DNA from: CAYUHK01 sp964475165
GTDB lineage: Bacteria; Verrucomicrobiota; Kiritimatiellia; JAAZAB01
Assembly (NCBI GenBank): GCA_964475165.1
Contig: CAYYVN010000020.1
Span: 1-13,895 of the forward strand
DNA length: 13,895 nucleotides
Direction of reading: 5' to 3'
Made by a program: the position numbers and the translations under genes. How positions within the stretch are numbered: the first letter of the stretch is position 1; the number at the start of each line of letters is the position of its first letter. Positions 6,917-13,823 of the stretch are shown here, piece after piece. The notes under the pieces were generated by a model. That model did not search any database. It was not told where the DNA came from and was given only the letters and a program-made list of their open reading frames with translations.

Positions 6917-7919
6917 GATAATGCTCCAGGCGTTGTTCCACCCGGCTGAGGCGCGCGCGCGCCGTTTCCGCCCAATGCGCCAGGGGGTATTCATAAATAA
7001 CCCTTTGATAGCATAGCTGGGCGGCGTGCAACAAGGCGCGGGCTTCTGCCGGGGAAGCCGTCCGGCGCGCCTGGCGATCATAGCCCAAGGCCTGCTGGTA
7101 GAGGATGGAGGCTTGGGCCATTTGCAGCTCTTGCAGCCAGAGGCGCGCCTGAGCAGCCATAGCGCTGAAAGGATAACGCTCCAAAAAGCCGGCCAAAACC
7201 GCCTCGGCATGCTGGCGGATATCGACGGCCTGCGGATTAGCCAGGGAATATTGATAGGCGCATTTGCCATGACTGAAGGCAGCCGACTCGCGCAAGGCAT
7301 GCCCGGGATATTGCTGTTGAAACAAAGCATAGGTTTCCATGGCCAGCTCGATCTGTTTGTTCTGCTCATAAATCCGCGCCATGCGGAAGAGCAGCTCGGC
7401 GGCATATTTGCCATGGGGCGCATTTTGGATCAGGGTTTCAAAGAGAGGGATGGCTTCTTCGGGAGTCTGATAACGAAAGCCGAGAAAACGCCGCGGGCGC
7501 GTAGCGTAGCGGTCGGCAATGCCGTATTGGCGTTCGATGATCTCCTCATAAGATACAAAGCCGGCATAGGTTTCCAACAGATACTGGTATTCAGCGAAGG
7601 CCTCCAATTCTTTGCCGCGCCGCTCCAGCAGTTGGGCATAATTATACTGGGCCAAAGAAGCCTCGGGACTATGCGGCCAGGCATAGGTGATGGCCCGGTA
7701 TTGTTTACTGGCAGCGATCAGGCGCCCAGCATCCCGCAGAGAATGCGCATAGACCAATTGCGCCGCCGGGGTGGGTTGAGCTGGCCGGGCGCTTTCCCAC
7801 CAGGCCAGTTGGCGCTTCTTTTGGGCGGCGGCCAGCGGCTCAACCGTCAGCGCCGGAGTAACCCAGATCAGGGCCAGGGCCAGCAGGCCAAGCAGCCTCG
7901 CATAAGACCAGCTATTCAT
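6906..7919 (-). CDS. Secreted TPR-repeat protein, BamD/YbgF-like
   Basis: The 337-residue protein starts with a signal peptide (MNSWSYARLLGLLALALIW..., cut probably after ALT or AAA) and then consists of helical tetratricopeptide-like repeats. Examples are YAHSLRDAGRLIAASKQYRAITYAWPHS, YNYAQLLERRGKELEAFAEYQ, LLFRMARIYEQNKQIELAMETYALFQQQYPG, and a late repeat near LCYQRVIYEYPLAHWAETARARL. The pattern resembles BamD and CpoB/YbgF proteins of the periplasm. No lipobox cysteine is present, unlike true BamD, so a soluble periplasmic scaffold is likelier and the exact role is unknown. The start is ATG 7919, with GAGGGG just upstream; the TTG at 7955 would add 12 residues that spoil the signal peptide. 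It overlaps lptE and is divergent from serA. Confidence 0.75.
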   Translation of the reverse strand: MNSWSYARLLGLLALALIWVTPALTVEPLAAAQKKRQLAWWESARPAQPTPAAQLVYAHSLRDAGRLIAASKQYRAITYAWPHSPEASLAQYNYAQLLERRGKELEAFAEYQYLLETYAGFVSYEEIIERQYGIADRYATRPRRFLGFRYQTPEEAIPLFETLIQNAPHGKYAAELLFRMARIYEQNKQIELAMETYALFQQQYPGHALRESAAFSHGKCAYQYSLANPQAVDIRQHAEAVLAGFLERYPFSAMAAQARLWLQELQMAQASILYQQALGYDRQARRTASPAEARALLHAAQLCYQRVIYEYPLAHWAETARARLSRVEQRLEHYHDH

Positions 7920-7978
7920 GCCCCTCACACTAAGGCGCTCCCCCGGGACGGTCAAGAATAAACGCCATGATTAAAGAT

Positions 7979-8010
7979 TTGACATCCCTCCCCGGGCGCA
8001 TAAGGATATT
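7979..8010 (+). promoter_or_regulatory. Possible serA promoter
   Basis: A perfect -35 TTGACA lies at 7979-7984. The -10 is unclear: AAGGAT (8002-8007, 17-base spacer) or GATATT (8005-8010, 20-base spacer) are the candidates and neither is strong. It lies in the divergent gap upstream of serA and is oriented correctly, with a leader of about 70 bases. Confidence 0.35.
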
Positions 8011-8084
8011 TAGCAATGTCCTCTCAGGGAAGGCCGGCGCGGAGCTGTTGCAAGGAAGATCCACGCCAACAAGGAAGGGAATTC

Positions 8085-9668
8085 ATGAAGAAAAAGGTGC
8101 TGATCCCAACCAAACTCGAAAGCGTTGCTCGCCAGACGCTCGAAGACCATGGCGGCTATACTGTCATTCAAGATGAACAAACAGCCCTGGCTGACCTGGT
8201 GCAGCTCCATAGCGACGCCCATGCCCTGATTGTGCGTAGCGAAAAAATCAATGCCGCGCTGATTGATGCCCTGCCCCATTTGAAGGTTATTGTGCGCGCC
8301 GGCACCGGATACGATACGATTGATATTCAGCATGCGCGCCGCCAAGGCGTGGATGTGATGAATACTCCGGGAGCCAACTCCAATGCGGTGGCCGAGGAAG
8401 TGATCGCCCTGATGCTGGCGGATGCGCGCCAGGTCGTAGCGGCGGATATCTCCACGCGAGCCGGTAAATGGGAAAAGAAAAAATTCATGGGGCGAGAAAT
8501 AACCGGCAAGACCATCGGCATCGTGGGCTTGGGCAGCATCGGCCAACTGTTGGCCAAACGCCTGGCCGGTTTTGATATGCGCCGCCTGGGCTATGATCCC
8601 ATGCTCTCCCAGGAACGGGCCAATGCCATGCGCGTGGAATTGGTGGATCTACCGCGGCTTTTTGAAGAGGCCGATTATATCACGCTGCATATGCCGGAAA
8701 ACGACGAAACCCGCGGTATGATCAATGCCAACCTGCTCGGCCGTATGAAGGTCGGCGCCACGCTGATCAATTGCGCCCGGGCCGGCGTGCTCGATGAAGC
8801 CGCCCTGCGCCAAATCAAGCCTTTGAAAAAACTGCGTTTCCTCAACGATGTCTACCCGGCCGATAGCGCCGGCGCGAAAAGCGTGGCGGATATCGCCGAT
8901 ATCATGCTGCCCCATTTGGGCGCCAGTACCCTGGAAGCCAACTTCAATGCCGCCCGGCGCGCCGCCGAAGAATTGATCGATCTCGATGATAAAGGCATCG
9001 CCAGTTTCATCGTCAACCGCGATGTGCCCGAAGGGCTCGACGAAGCCTACGGACAGCTCGCCTATACGATCACCAAGCTGTGCCGCCATCTGCTGGGCAC
9101 GACCGCCAAGCTCAAAAGCCTGGAAACGAGTTTTTATGGCTCGCTGGCGCCTTTCGCTGACTGGCTGCTGATCCCCATCGTCACGGCGCTGGGCGATAAG
9201 ATCGAGCGCCCGGTGGACTGCAAAATGGCCCTGCAATATTTGAAGGATATGGGCATCGATCTGATCAATCGCGAAACGGATCCCCATAAGGGCTACGAGA
9301 ACTCCATGACGATCGACCTGATCGGCACGCTGGATGCCGGCAACTTACGCCGGGTCAGCGTGCGTGGCACAGTGGTGGAAGGGGTGCTGATGCTCTCTCG
9401 CGTCAATGAATTCGATAAGCTTTATTTCGAACCGCGCGGACCAACTGTTTTCTTCATTTATGAAGACCGGCCCGGTGTGCTGGGGCAAATCGGTCTGGCC
9501 ATGGCCGCGGCCGATATCAATATCGAGGATGTCCGTAATCCACATCATAATAAACTCAATCAATCGCTGGCCATGATGCGCGTGAATAAACCCGTGCCGC
9601 AGAACGTGATGGATGATATCCGGCAGCGCATCAAGGCCAGTGCCGCCTTCCATTATGATTTCGGCTGA
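8085..9668 (+). CDS. serA: D-3-phosphoglycerate dehydrogenase, long form with ACT domain
   Basis: Oxidises 3-phosphoglycerate with NAD as the first step of serine synthesis. The 527 residues show a substrate-binding part (RAGTGYDTID, 71-80), the Rossmann motif GLGSIG (148-153) with Asp171 for the adenosine ribose, catalytic Arg232 in NCARAGVLDE and His277 in LPHLGAST. A regulatory region like the ASB domain of long-form enzymes (about 320-445) follows, then an ACT domain from about 453 (TVFFIYEDRPGVLGQIG) to the end, the usual serine-sensing module. The position of the catalytic Glu, normally in DVFxxEP, reads DVYPAD with Asp260, and the GG after the catalytic Arg is AG. A related hydroxyacid dehydrogenase is therefore an alternative. 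The ATG at 8085 follows AGGAAGGGA at 8072-8080, and the upstream in-frame ATG at 8016 adds only unconserved residues. Confidence 0.88.
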   Translation: MKKKVLIPTKLESVARQTLEDHGGYTVIQDEQTALADLVQLHSDAHALIVRSEKINAALIDALPHLKVIVRAGTGYDTIDIQHARRQGVDVMNTPGANSNAVAEEVIALMLADARQVVAADISTRAGKWEKKKFMGREITGKTIGIVGLGSIGQLLAKRLAGFDMRRLGYDPMLSQERANAMRVELVDLPRLFEEADYITLHMPENDETRGMINANLLGRMKVGATLINCARAGVLDEAALRQIKPLKKLRFLNDVYPADSAGAKSVADIADIMLPHLGASTLEANFNAARRAAEELIDLDDKGIASFIVNRDVPEGLDEAYGQLAYTITKLCRHLLGTTAKLKSLETSFYGSLAPFADWLLIPIVTALGDKIERPVDCKMALQYLKDMGIDLINRETDPHKGYENSMTIDLIGTLDAGNLRRVSVRGTVVEGVLMLSRVNEFDKLYFEPRGPTVFFIYEDRPGVLGQIGLAMAAADINIEDVRNPHHNKLNQSLAMMRVNKPVPQNVMDDIRQRIKASAAFHYDFG

Positions 9669-9674
9669 AACGCT

Positions 9675-9688
9675 GAGCCCCCAGGCTC
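9675..9688 (+). terminator. Small hairpin after serA
   Basis: GAGCC (9675-9679) and GGCTC (9684-9688) form a five-base-pair stem with a CCCA loop, seven bases after the serA stop. There is no T-run, so termination here is weakly supported. The remaining ~230 bases to the next gene hold only the promoter noted below. Confidence 0.25.
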
Positions 9689-9848
9689 GATAAGTTGAAG
9701 GCTGCCAGCCACGAAACAAGCGGGCCAATCCGGCCCTGGCCGCCTTCCATGCGCTTAGACCAGCCGAGGGCTGATCGGGCGGAAGGAAAGCTGCCCGGGT
9801 CAACCCTGTTGGCGTTGCACTCCTCAATAAGGCCGCAAAATCGCAGGC

Positions 9849-9876
9849 TTGCGACTGGCCCACTAATCGGGATAAT
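9849..9876 (+). promoter_or_regulatory. Sigma70-like promoter for the tolC-adaptor operon
   Basis: TTGCGA (9849-9854, 4 of 6) is followed by a 16-base spacer and GATAAT (9871-9876, 5 of 6). Transcription would start near 9883. An inverted repeat, ATAATAT at 9872-9878 and ATATTAT at 9907-9913, flanks the predicted start and could be an operator; that is inference. Confidence 0.45.
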
Positions 9877-9921
9877 ATATTGGCGGCAAAGAACAATCCC
9901 TGCTAAGATATTATTCTCTCT

Positions 9922-11199
9922 ATGTTTGACTTCAGAAAACAGGCTTGGCTTCTATTATGTGCGCTTCTCTGGGCGCTAACGCCCTGTCTCTGGGCTGGAG
10001 GATCCCAGCTGACCTGGGAAGATTGCCTGCAGGAATTGATCACCACCCATCCGGAATTAGAGGCGGCGCGCGAAGCGCTGGTCAAGGCACGCAGCGATGT
10101 CAGAGCCGCCTATGCCCCTTTCCTGCCGCAAATCAGCGCCAGCGCCGGAGCCACCAAATCCCACACCGAACAGGAGACCGGCTCGCAGGAATCAACCTCT
10201 TATAATATCAATCTAACGGCCAGTCAGAATCTCTTCTCCGGTTTTCACGACCAAGCCCTGCTCCGCCAGAGCCGCGCTTTATTAAGCGCCGCCGAAATGA
10301 ATTTTCAGATCAGCAAGGCCACTCTCAGCTACAACCTGACTCAGGCTTTTGCCAGGCTGCTCTACGCCCAGGAATTCATCCAACTGGCCGAAACCATCAG
10401 CGCGCGCCGCCGGGAAAATGTTAATTTGGTGGAAATGCGTTTTGCGGCCGGGCGCGAAAATAAAGGTTCTTTCCTGCGCAGCAAAGCCTATTATCGGCAG
10501 GCGCTCTTCGAGACCACCCAATCTCAACGCGATATCAAGGTGGCTCAGCAGCAGATGGCCGTCGCCCTGGGGCGCCGCGATGGCAGCGGCATCATTATTG
10601 CGGGGCTTTGGGAAACGAATATTCCCCCGGCGGCGCCGGATTTCCGGGAGTTAGCGCAGCACAGCCCCGAATACCAGCAGGCGGCGGCGCAATTGGAGGC
10701 CACCCATCAAAATGTCCGCCTGGCGGCCAGCGATTTCTATCCTCAATGGTCCATCTCAGGCACGATCGGTCGCCGGGATAGTGAGCATATCATTCCGGAA
10801 CAGGAATATTGGTCAATCGGCACGGCACTCTCCTATCCCTTGTTCACGGGCGGCCGTTCATGGTATGCTCTGCGCGGCGCTCAGGCCATGCACCGCGCCG
10901 CGGCGGCGCGCCTGATACATAGCGCCAATCAGTTGGCGGCCGCGCTGGAGGAAAAATTCGCGGCCTGGCAGGACGCTATGGAACGGATGGATGTGCAGGC
11001 CGAATTTCTGCAGGCAGCGGAGGTCCGCTCCACTATTGCGCATCAACAATATCAAAATGGCCTGCTTTCCTTTGAAGATTGGGATTTGATTGAAAACGAT
11101 CTGATCGATAGACAGAAAACCATGCTAGCCAGTCAGCGGGATGCCATTCTGGCGCGTGCTGCTTGGGAAAAAGCGCTTGGCGTAGGAAGCATACCATGA
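9922..11199 (+). CDS. TolC-family outer-membrane efflux protein
   Basis: Forms the trimeric outer-membrane channel of tripartite efflux or type I secretion systems. The 425-residue precursor has a signal peptide (FRKQAWLLLCALLWALTPCLWAGG), then the two-fold OEP repeat. Each half has long helices and a strand motif: QNLFSGFHDQALLRQS near 101-116 and YPLFTGGRSWYALRGA near 305-320. TolC-like helical text such as HPELEAAREALVKARSDVRAAYAPFLPQIS (43-72) follows the signal. The length fits the family. The ATG at 9922 has no obvious Shine-Dalgarno. The gene's stop overlaps the start of the adaptor gene by ATGA, so both are made together. Which pump it serves cannot be told, because no transporter gene follows. 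Confidence 0.9.
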   Translation: MFDFRKQAWLLLCALLWALTPCLWAGGSQLTWEDCLQELITTHPELEAAREALVKARSDVRAAYAPFLPQISASAGATKSHTEQETGSQESTSYNINLTASQNLFSGFHDQALLRQSRALLSAAEMNFQISKATLSYNLTQAFARLLYAQEFIQLAETISARRRENVNLVEMRFAAGRENKGSFLRSKAYYRQALFETTQSQRDIKVAQQQMAVALGRRDGSGIIIAGLWETNIPPAAPDFRELAQHSPEYQQAAAQLEATHQNVRLAASDFYPQWSISGTIGRRDSEHIIPEQEYWSIGTALSYPLFTGGRSWYALRGAQAMHRAAAARLIHSANQLAAALEEKFAAWQDAMERMDVQAEFLQAAEVRSTIAHQQYQNGLLSFEDWDLIENDLIDRQKTMLASQRDAILARAAWEKALGVGSIP

Positions 11200-12158
11200 T
11201 ACGCAATAAAATCTTCTGGAGTGTTCTGATCACCATGGCCATCGTCGGCATTTTTGCGCGCGCCGTCCTGCAACGCAGAGCCAGTGCCATGGACACCTAC
11301 CGCAGTGCCCGGGTAAAAAAAGGCAGCTTGCAAATCATGGTGATGACCACCGGCACCGTCCAGCCCCAAAACCGCCTGGAAATCAAGCCCCCCATTGCCG
11401 GACGCGTCGAGGAAGCCCTCGTGGAGGAAGGCATGCCGGTTCATCAAGGCCAGATTTTAGCTTGGATGAGCTCCACGGAACGCGCCGCGCTCCTGGATGC
11501 CGCGCGCGCTCAAGGAACCAATGAGCTCGCTTACTGGGAAGAGCTATATAAACCCACGCCACTGGTCGCGCCCTTGAATGGCAATATCATCGCCCGCAAT
11601 ATCGAGCCCGGCCAGACCGTCACCGCCGCCGAGGCGCTCTATGTCCTGGCCGATCGCCTGATCATTAAGGCGCCCGTGGATGAAACTGATATCGGGCAAA
11701 TCTCCGTGGGCCAGAGCGCCGAACTCACCCTGGACGCCTATCCGGAGGATGTTATTTGGGGCTTGGTGGATAAAATCGCCTATGAAGCGCGCACCGTCAA
11801 CAATGTCACCACTTATGCCGTGGATTTCCTGCCCTTAAGCTTGCCGCCCTTCTTGCGTAGCGGCATGACAGCCAATATCAAGGTGGTGACAGCCAGCACC
11901 AATGATGTGCTGCTGGTGCCCACGGAAGCCGTCGGGCTGGAATCCAATCAGCCGATTGTCTGGCGTGACCGGCCGGGACCATCGGCCAAACCACTGGCTG
12001 TGCCGGTGATCATAGGGCTGAACGATGGCCGGCTGACTGAAATTAAATCCGGTCTGCAGGAAGGCGACAGCGTGCTGATCAAGCAGGCTTCATCTTCATC
12101 CAAGAACAATACTAACCAGCGTAACCCTTTTACACCCCTGGGCGGTCGGCGCCGCTAG
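11196..12158 (+). CDS. Periplasmic adaptor (membrane fusion) protein, HlyD/MacA-like
   Basis: Bridges an inner-membrane transporter and a TolC-type channel. The 320-residue protein has an N-terminal anchor (residues 5-26) and the two lipoyl half-motifs of the barrel-sandwich domain (about 60-95, ending VHQGQILAWM; about 122-155, VAPLNGNIIARNIEPGQTV). A beta-barrel (VDETDIGQISVGQSAEL, 161-177) and a membrane-proximal domain (VLLVPTEAVG to GLQEGDSVLI) follow. Between the lipoyl halves only ~26 residues occur, far shorter than the long helical hairpin that normally touches TolC. The layout resembles MacA-like adaptors for ABC exporters. The start ATG at 11196 overlaps the tolC stop, with AGGAAG upstream. 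The low-complexity tail is rich in Ser and Asn. A MacB-type ABC gene would be expected next but is absent. Confidence 0.88.
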   Translation: MIRNKIFWSVLITMAIVGIFARAVLQRRASAMDTYRSARVKKGSLQIMVMTTGTVQPQNRLEIKPPIAGRVEEALVEEGMPVHQGQILAWMSSTERAALLDAARAQGTNELAYWEELYKPTPLVAPLNGNIIARNIEPGQTVTAAEALYVLADRLIIKAPVDETDIGQISVGQSAELTLDAYPEDVIWGLVDKIAYEARTVNNVTTYAVDFLPLSLPPFLRSGMTANIKVVTASTNDVLLVPTEAVGLESNQPIVWRDRPGPSAKPLAVPVIIGLNDGRLTEIKSGLQEGDSVLIKQASSSSKNNTNQRNPFTPLGGRRR

Positions 12159-12181
12159 GCTGGTCAAGATTGCGGGAGGAT

Positions 12182-12200
12182 GCCATTTACGGAGAATGGC
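12182..12200. repeat. Short inverted repeat downstream of the adaptor gene
   Basis: GCCATT (12182-12187) and AATGGC (12195-12200) form a six-base-pair stem with a seven-base loop, 23 bases after the adaptor stop. Without a T-run it is at best a weak 3'-end structure. The 179 bases from 12159 to 12337 otherwise hold the ribosome site of the next gene and no promoter that I can support. Confidence 0.25.
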
Positions 12201-12337
12201 CAGAGTTGGTGGAATTGAATACCACTCCACAAACGTCACCGTCATGAGCCAATTTCCCAGTTACACCCAGATCGAAGGGGATGTGGATGTCCGGCCGGTC
12301 AGGCATATTATTCCGGTCCAGAAAGGAGAAGTGCACC

Positions 12338-12925
12338 ATGATCTGGCGACGCCTTTCGAGTTCGATTATTACAGGTAGCATGATTTTATGTATAACAGCC
12401 ATAGCTAATGGTGATAATATATTAAATGTCCAAAATGAATATATGGCAGAGCTCAGAGACAGATTGGGTGATAAGTGGTTTATAGTAGAAAAAAGAATGT
12501 CTGAAGAGTACAAGAAAAAAGAAAGCGAATTGCTGAAGCAAAACCAGTTGAGCATAGAAAAGAGTCTTGCCGAAGGCTCTATTAAGGCCGAGGTCGCAGA
12601 AAAAATACAAAGGCATATAAAACTCCAACACGACTTCTTAGACAGTAATTATTTTATTGTTAACAGAGAGCTGCTAATGGCGCCCAGACCTTTTGAATTA
12701 TCTTCTCAAGAAAGACGTGATATAAATCTTATCACGAAAGCGTTGAGCGCCACAAATATGGCTATTCAGGATGGGGCTAAAGCTGTCGTTCATATGGAGG
12801 GGGATTGTTATATCGTTGTATTTGAATGTATCTTACCGCAAGGCGTAAGAGGCGCAGATTTTGCGGCAAAGATCATCATTGATGAAAACATGGAAGATAT
12901 AAGGCAGGTGTTTTTTGCGCCCTAA
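12338..12925 (+). CDS. Exported protein of unknown function, coiled-coil plus PepSY-like C-terminus
   Basis: I do not recognise this 195-residue protein. It begins with a signal peptide (MIWRRLSSSIITGSMILCITAIANG). A strongly charged helical stretch follows at about 30-100 (ELRDRLGDKWFIVEKRMSEEYKKKES and on), probably coiled coil. The C-terminal ~60 residues (135-195) carry YIVVF...PQG...AAKIIIDE, which matches the C-terminus of the next protein and looks PepSY-like or like small NTF2-fold immunity domains; that family link is inference. ATG 12338 follows AAAGGAG (12322-12328), a good ribosome site, and excludes the longer frame from 12281. The base composition is much more AT-rich than in the genes to the left, beginning within the first ~10 codons, which suggests acquired DNA. 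It overlaps the next gene, so the two are probably co-translated. Confidence 0.75.
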   Translation: MIWRRLSSSIITGSMILCITAIANGDNILNVQNEYMAELRDRLGDKWFIVEKRMSEEYKKKESELLKQNQLSIEKSLAEGSIKAEVAEKIQRHIKLQHDFLDSNYFIVNRELLMAPRPFELSSQERRDINLITKALSATNMAIQDGAKAVVHMEGDCYIVVFECILPQGVRGADFAAKIIIDENMEDIRQVFFAP

Positions 12926-13577
12926 TTTATCATACGTCCAGGCGAGCCATGTGTGCATGTTTTTTTGCCTTGCTGCATGTGCTTCATTTCTCTTGGCCTC
13001 TGAAGTAGAAATAAGTGAGTTTGATACTGTTGGCCAAAACGTTTCCAAGGAGATCGTTATCTTTATAGACCCAGTATCCGCCATAGAGAAAGTGGATCTC
13101 CATTTATTTGCAACACAGGGAAAAGGCCAGGCGGTTTTTCTACCCGAAAGCCATTCTTTCACAAGCATCTCGCAGACATCAATATTGCGGATAACAGGCA
13201 ATGAAACGAGCAGTGTTCGGAGCAACATGATATTGGAAGCCAAGATCGGGGAAGTTGTGCTGGAATCAAATATTTTCACGGTTGTTGAAAGCGTGCCTGA
13301 CGCAGCAAAGCCGCCCATAAAAACAAGAGATCGAGACAAAATGATAACCAGAAGTCAAGCGATTGAGGTGGCTAGCGTACATCTTAAAGGCAAAATGCAG
13401 ATTCAGAAAAATGCGCCGATTACAATTGAACAAAAGGGCAGTGATTACATTGTTACTTTCGGATGGGTCCACCCGCAAGGAGATAGAACGCCGATGTTTT
13501 CGCCTGATTATACCGCCAAAGTGACGTTGGATGCATATACAGGTGCGGCGAAACAAATTCTAGGGGGACATGATTGA
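12915..13577 (+). CDS. Exported protein of unknown function with C-terminal PepSY-like domain
   Basis: A 220-residue protein of unknown role, apparently a partial paralogue of the preceding one. A TTG start at 12915 overlaps the upstream stop by 11 bases, with AGGCAGG at 12902-12908 as a plausible ribosome site. The in-frame ATG at 12957 would give a signal without a positive charge. The N-terminus is a signal peptide that contains LAAC, a possible lipobox, so it may be a lipoprotein; the call is uncertain because hydrophobic residues continue after the Cys. Residues ~30-125 look like a beta-sandwich (Ig-like) domain ending NIFTVVE. Residues ~142-220 begin ITRSQAIEVASVHL and contain DYIVTF, PQGD, YTAKVTLDAYTG and ILGG, a PepSY-like outline. 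The AT-rich composition is shared with its partner. Confidence 0.72.
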   Translation: MRPNLSYVQASHVCMFFCLAACASFLLASEVEISEFDTVGQNVSKEIVIFIDPVSAIEKVDLHLFATQGKGQAVFLPESHSFTSISQTSILRITGNETSSVRSNMILEAKIGEVVLESNIFTVVESVPDAAKPPIKTRDRDKMITRSQAIEVASVHLKGKMQIQKNAPITIEQKGSDYIVTFGWVHPQGDRTPMFSPDYTAKVTLDAYTGAAKQILGGHD

Positions 13578-13657
13578 TGCCGCGTTTTGAGAATGAAGCG
13601 GCCGGGCGACTGAATGGCAGCGCACACAGGATGATTGCACCGCAACCCCGAACCAAC

Positions 13658-13671
13658 GCCGCGAACGCGGC
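13658..13671 (+). terminator. Possible terminator hairpin after the exported pair
   Basis: GCCGCG and CGCGGC form a six-base perfect stem around AA, followed by CTTCTGCCT, which is only modestly T-containing. It lies 80 bases after the last stop codon. It may end the operon transcript, but the weak T-run keeps confidence low. Confidence 0.3.
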
Positions 13672-13802
13672 TTCTGCCTGGCAACGGCTCGATCCGAACC
13701 GATTGCCCTCTTAACGATTGGTATCCCCTGCTTGATCGTATGTCACCTTCGCCTACCGTCCATATATCCCCTGCCCCTTTTAGAACACCCATCTCGCTCG
13801 CA

Positions 13803-13823
13803 ACCTGTTGATTATCAACAGGT
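13803..13823. repeat. Nine-base perfect inverted repeat near the right edge
   Basis: ACCTGTTGA (13803-13811), spacer TTA, TCAACAGGT (13815-13823). There is no T-run, so it is not a classical terminator. The right arm with the spacer reads TTATCAACA, one base off the DnaA-box consensus, but a lone site means little. It could be an operator or a recombination site; its role is unknown. Confidence 0.4.

Noticed and set aside
6917..7423. N-terminal extension of the lptE frame
   Set aside because: This part lies antiphase within the TPR gene, has no export-signal logic and would bury the lipoprotein signal. The ATG at 6916 explains the protein.
7919..7955. TTGACC plus TAGTGT as a promoter for the TPR-lptE pair
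   Set aside because: The spacing is 17 bases, but transcription would start on or past the ATG and leave the GAGGGG ribosome site untranscribed. The -10 match is only 3 of 6.
12196..12378. 60-residue plus-strand frame between the adaptor gene and the exported pair
   Set aside because: It reads moderately protein-like, but it has no properly spaced ribosome site, matches nothing that I know, and overlaps the well-supported start at 12338 in another frame. An opposite-strand frame over 12187-12555 is equally plausible by eye, so neither is called.
13812..13820. TTATCAACA as a DnaA box or replication origin
   Set aside because: It is a single imperfect site inside a palindrome, with no cluster, no AT-rich unwinding region and no dnaA, dnaN or parAB nearby.
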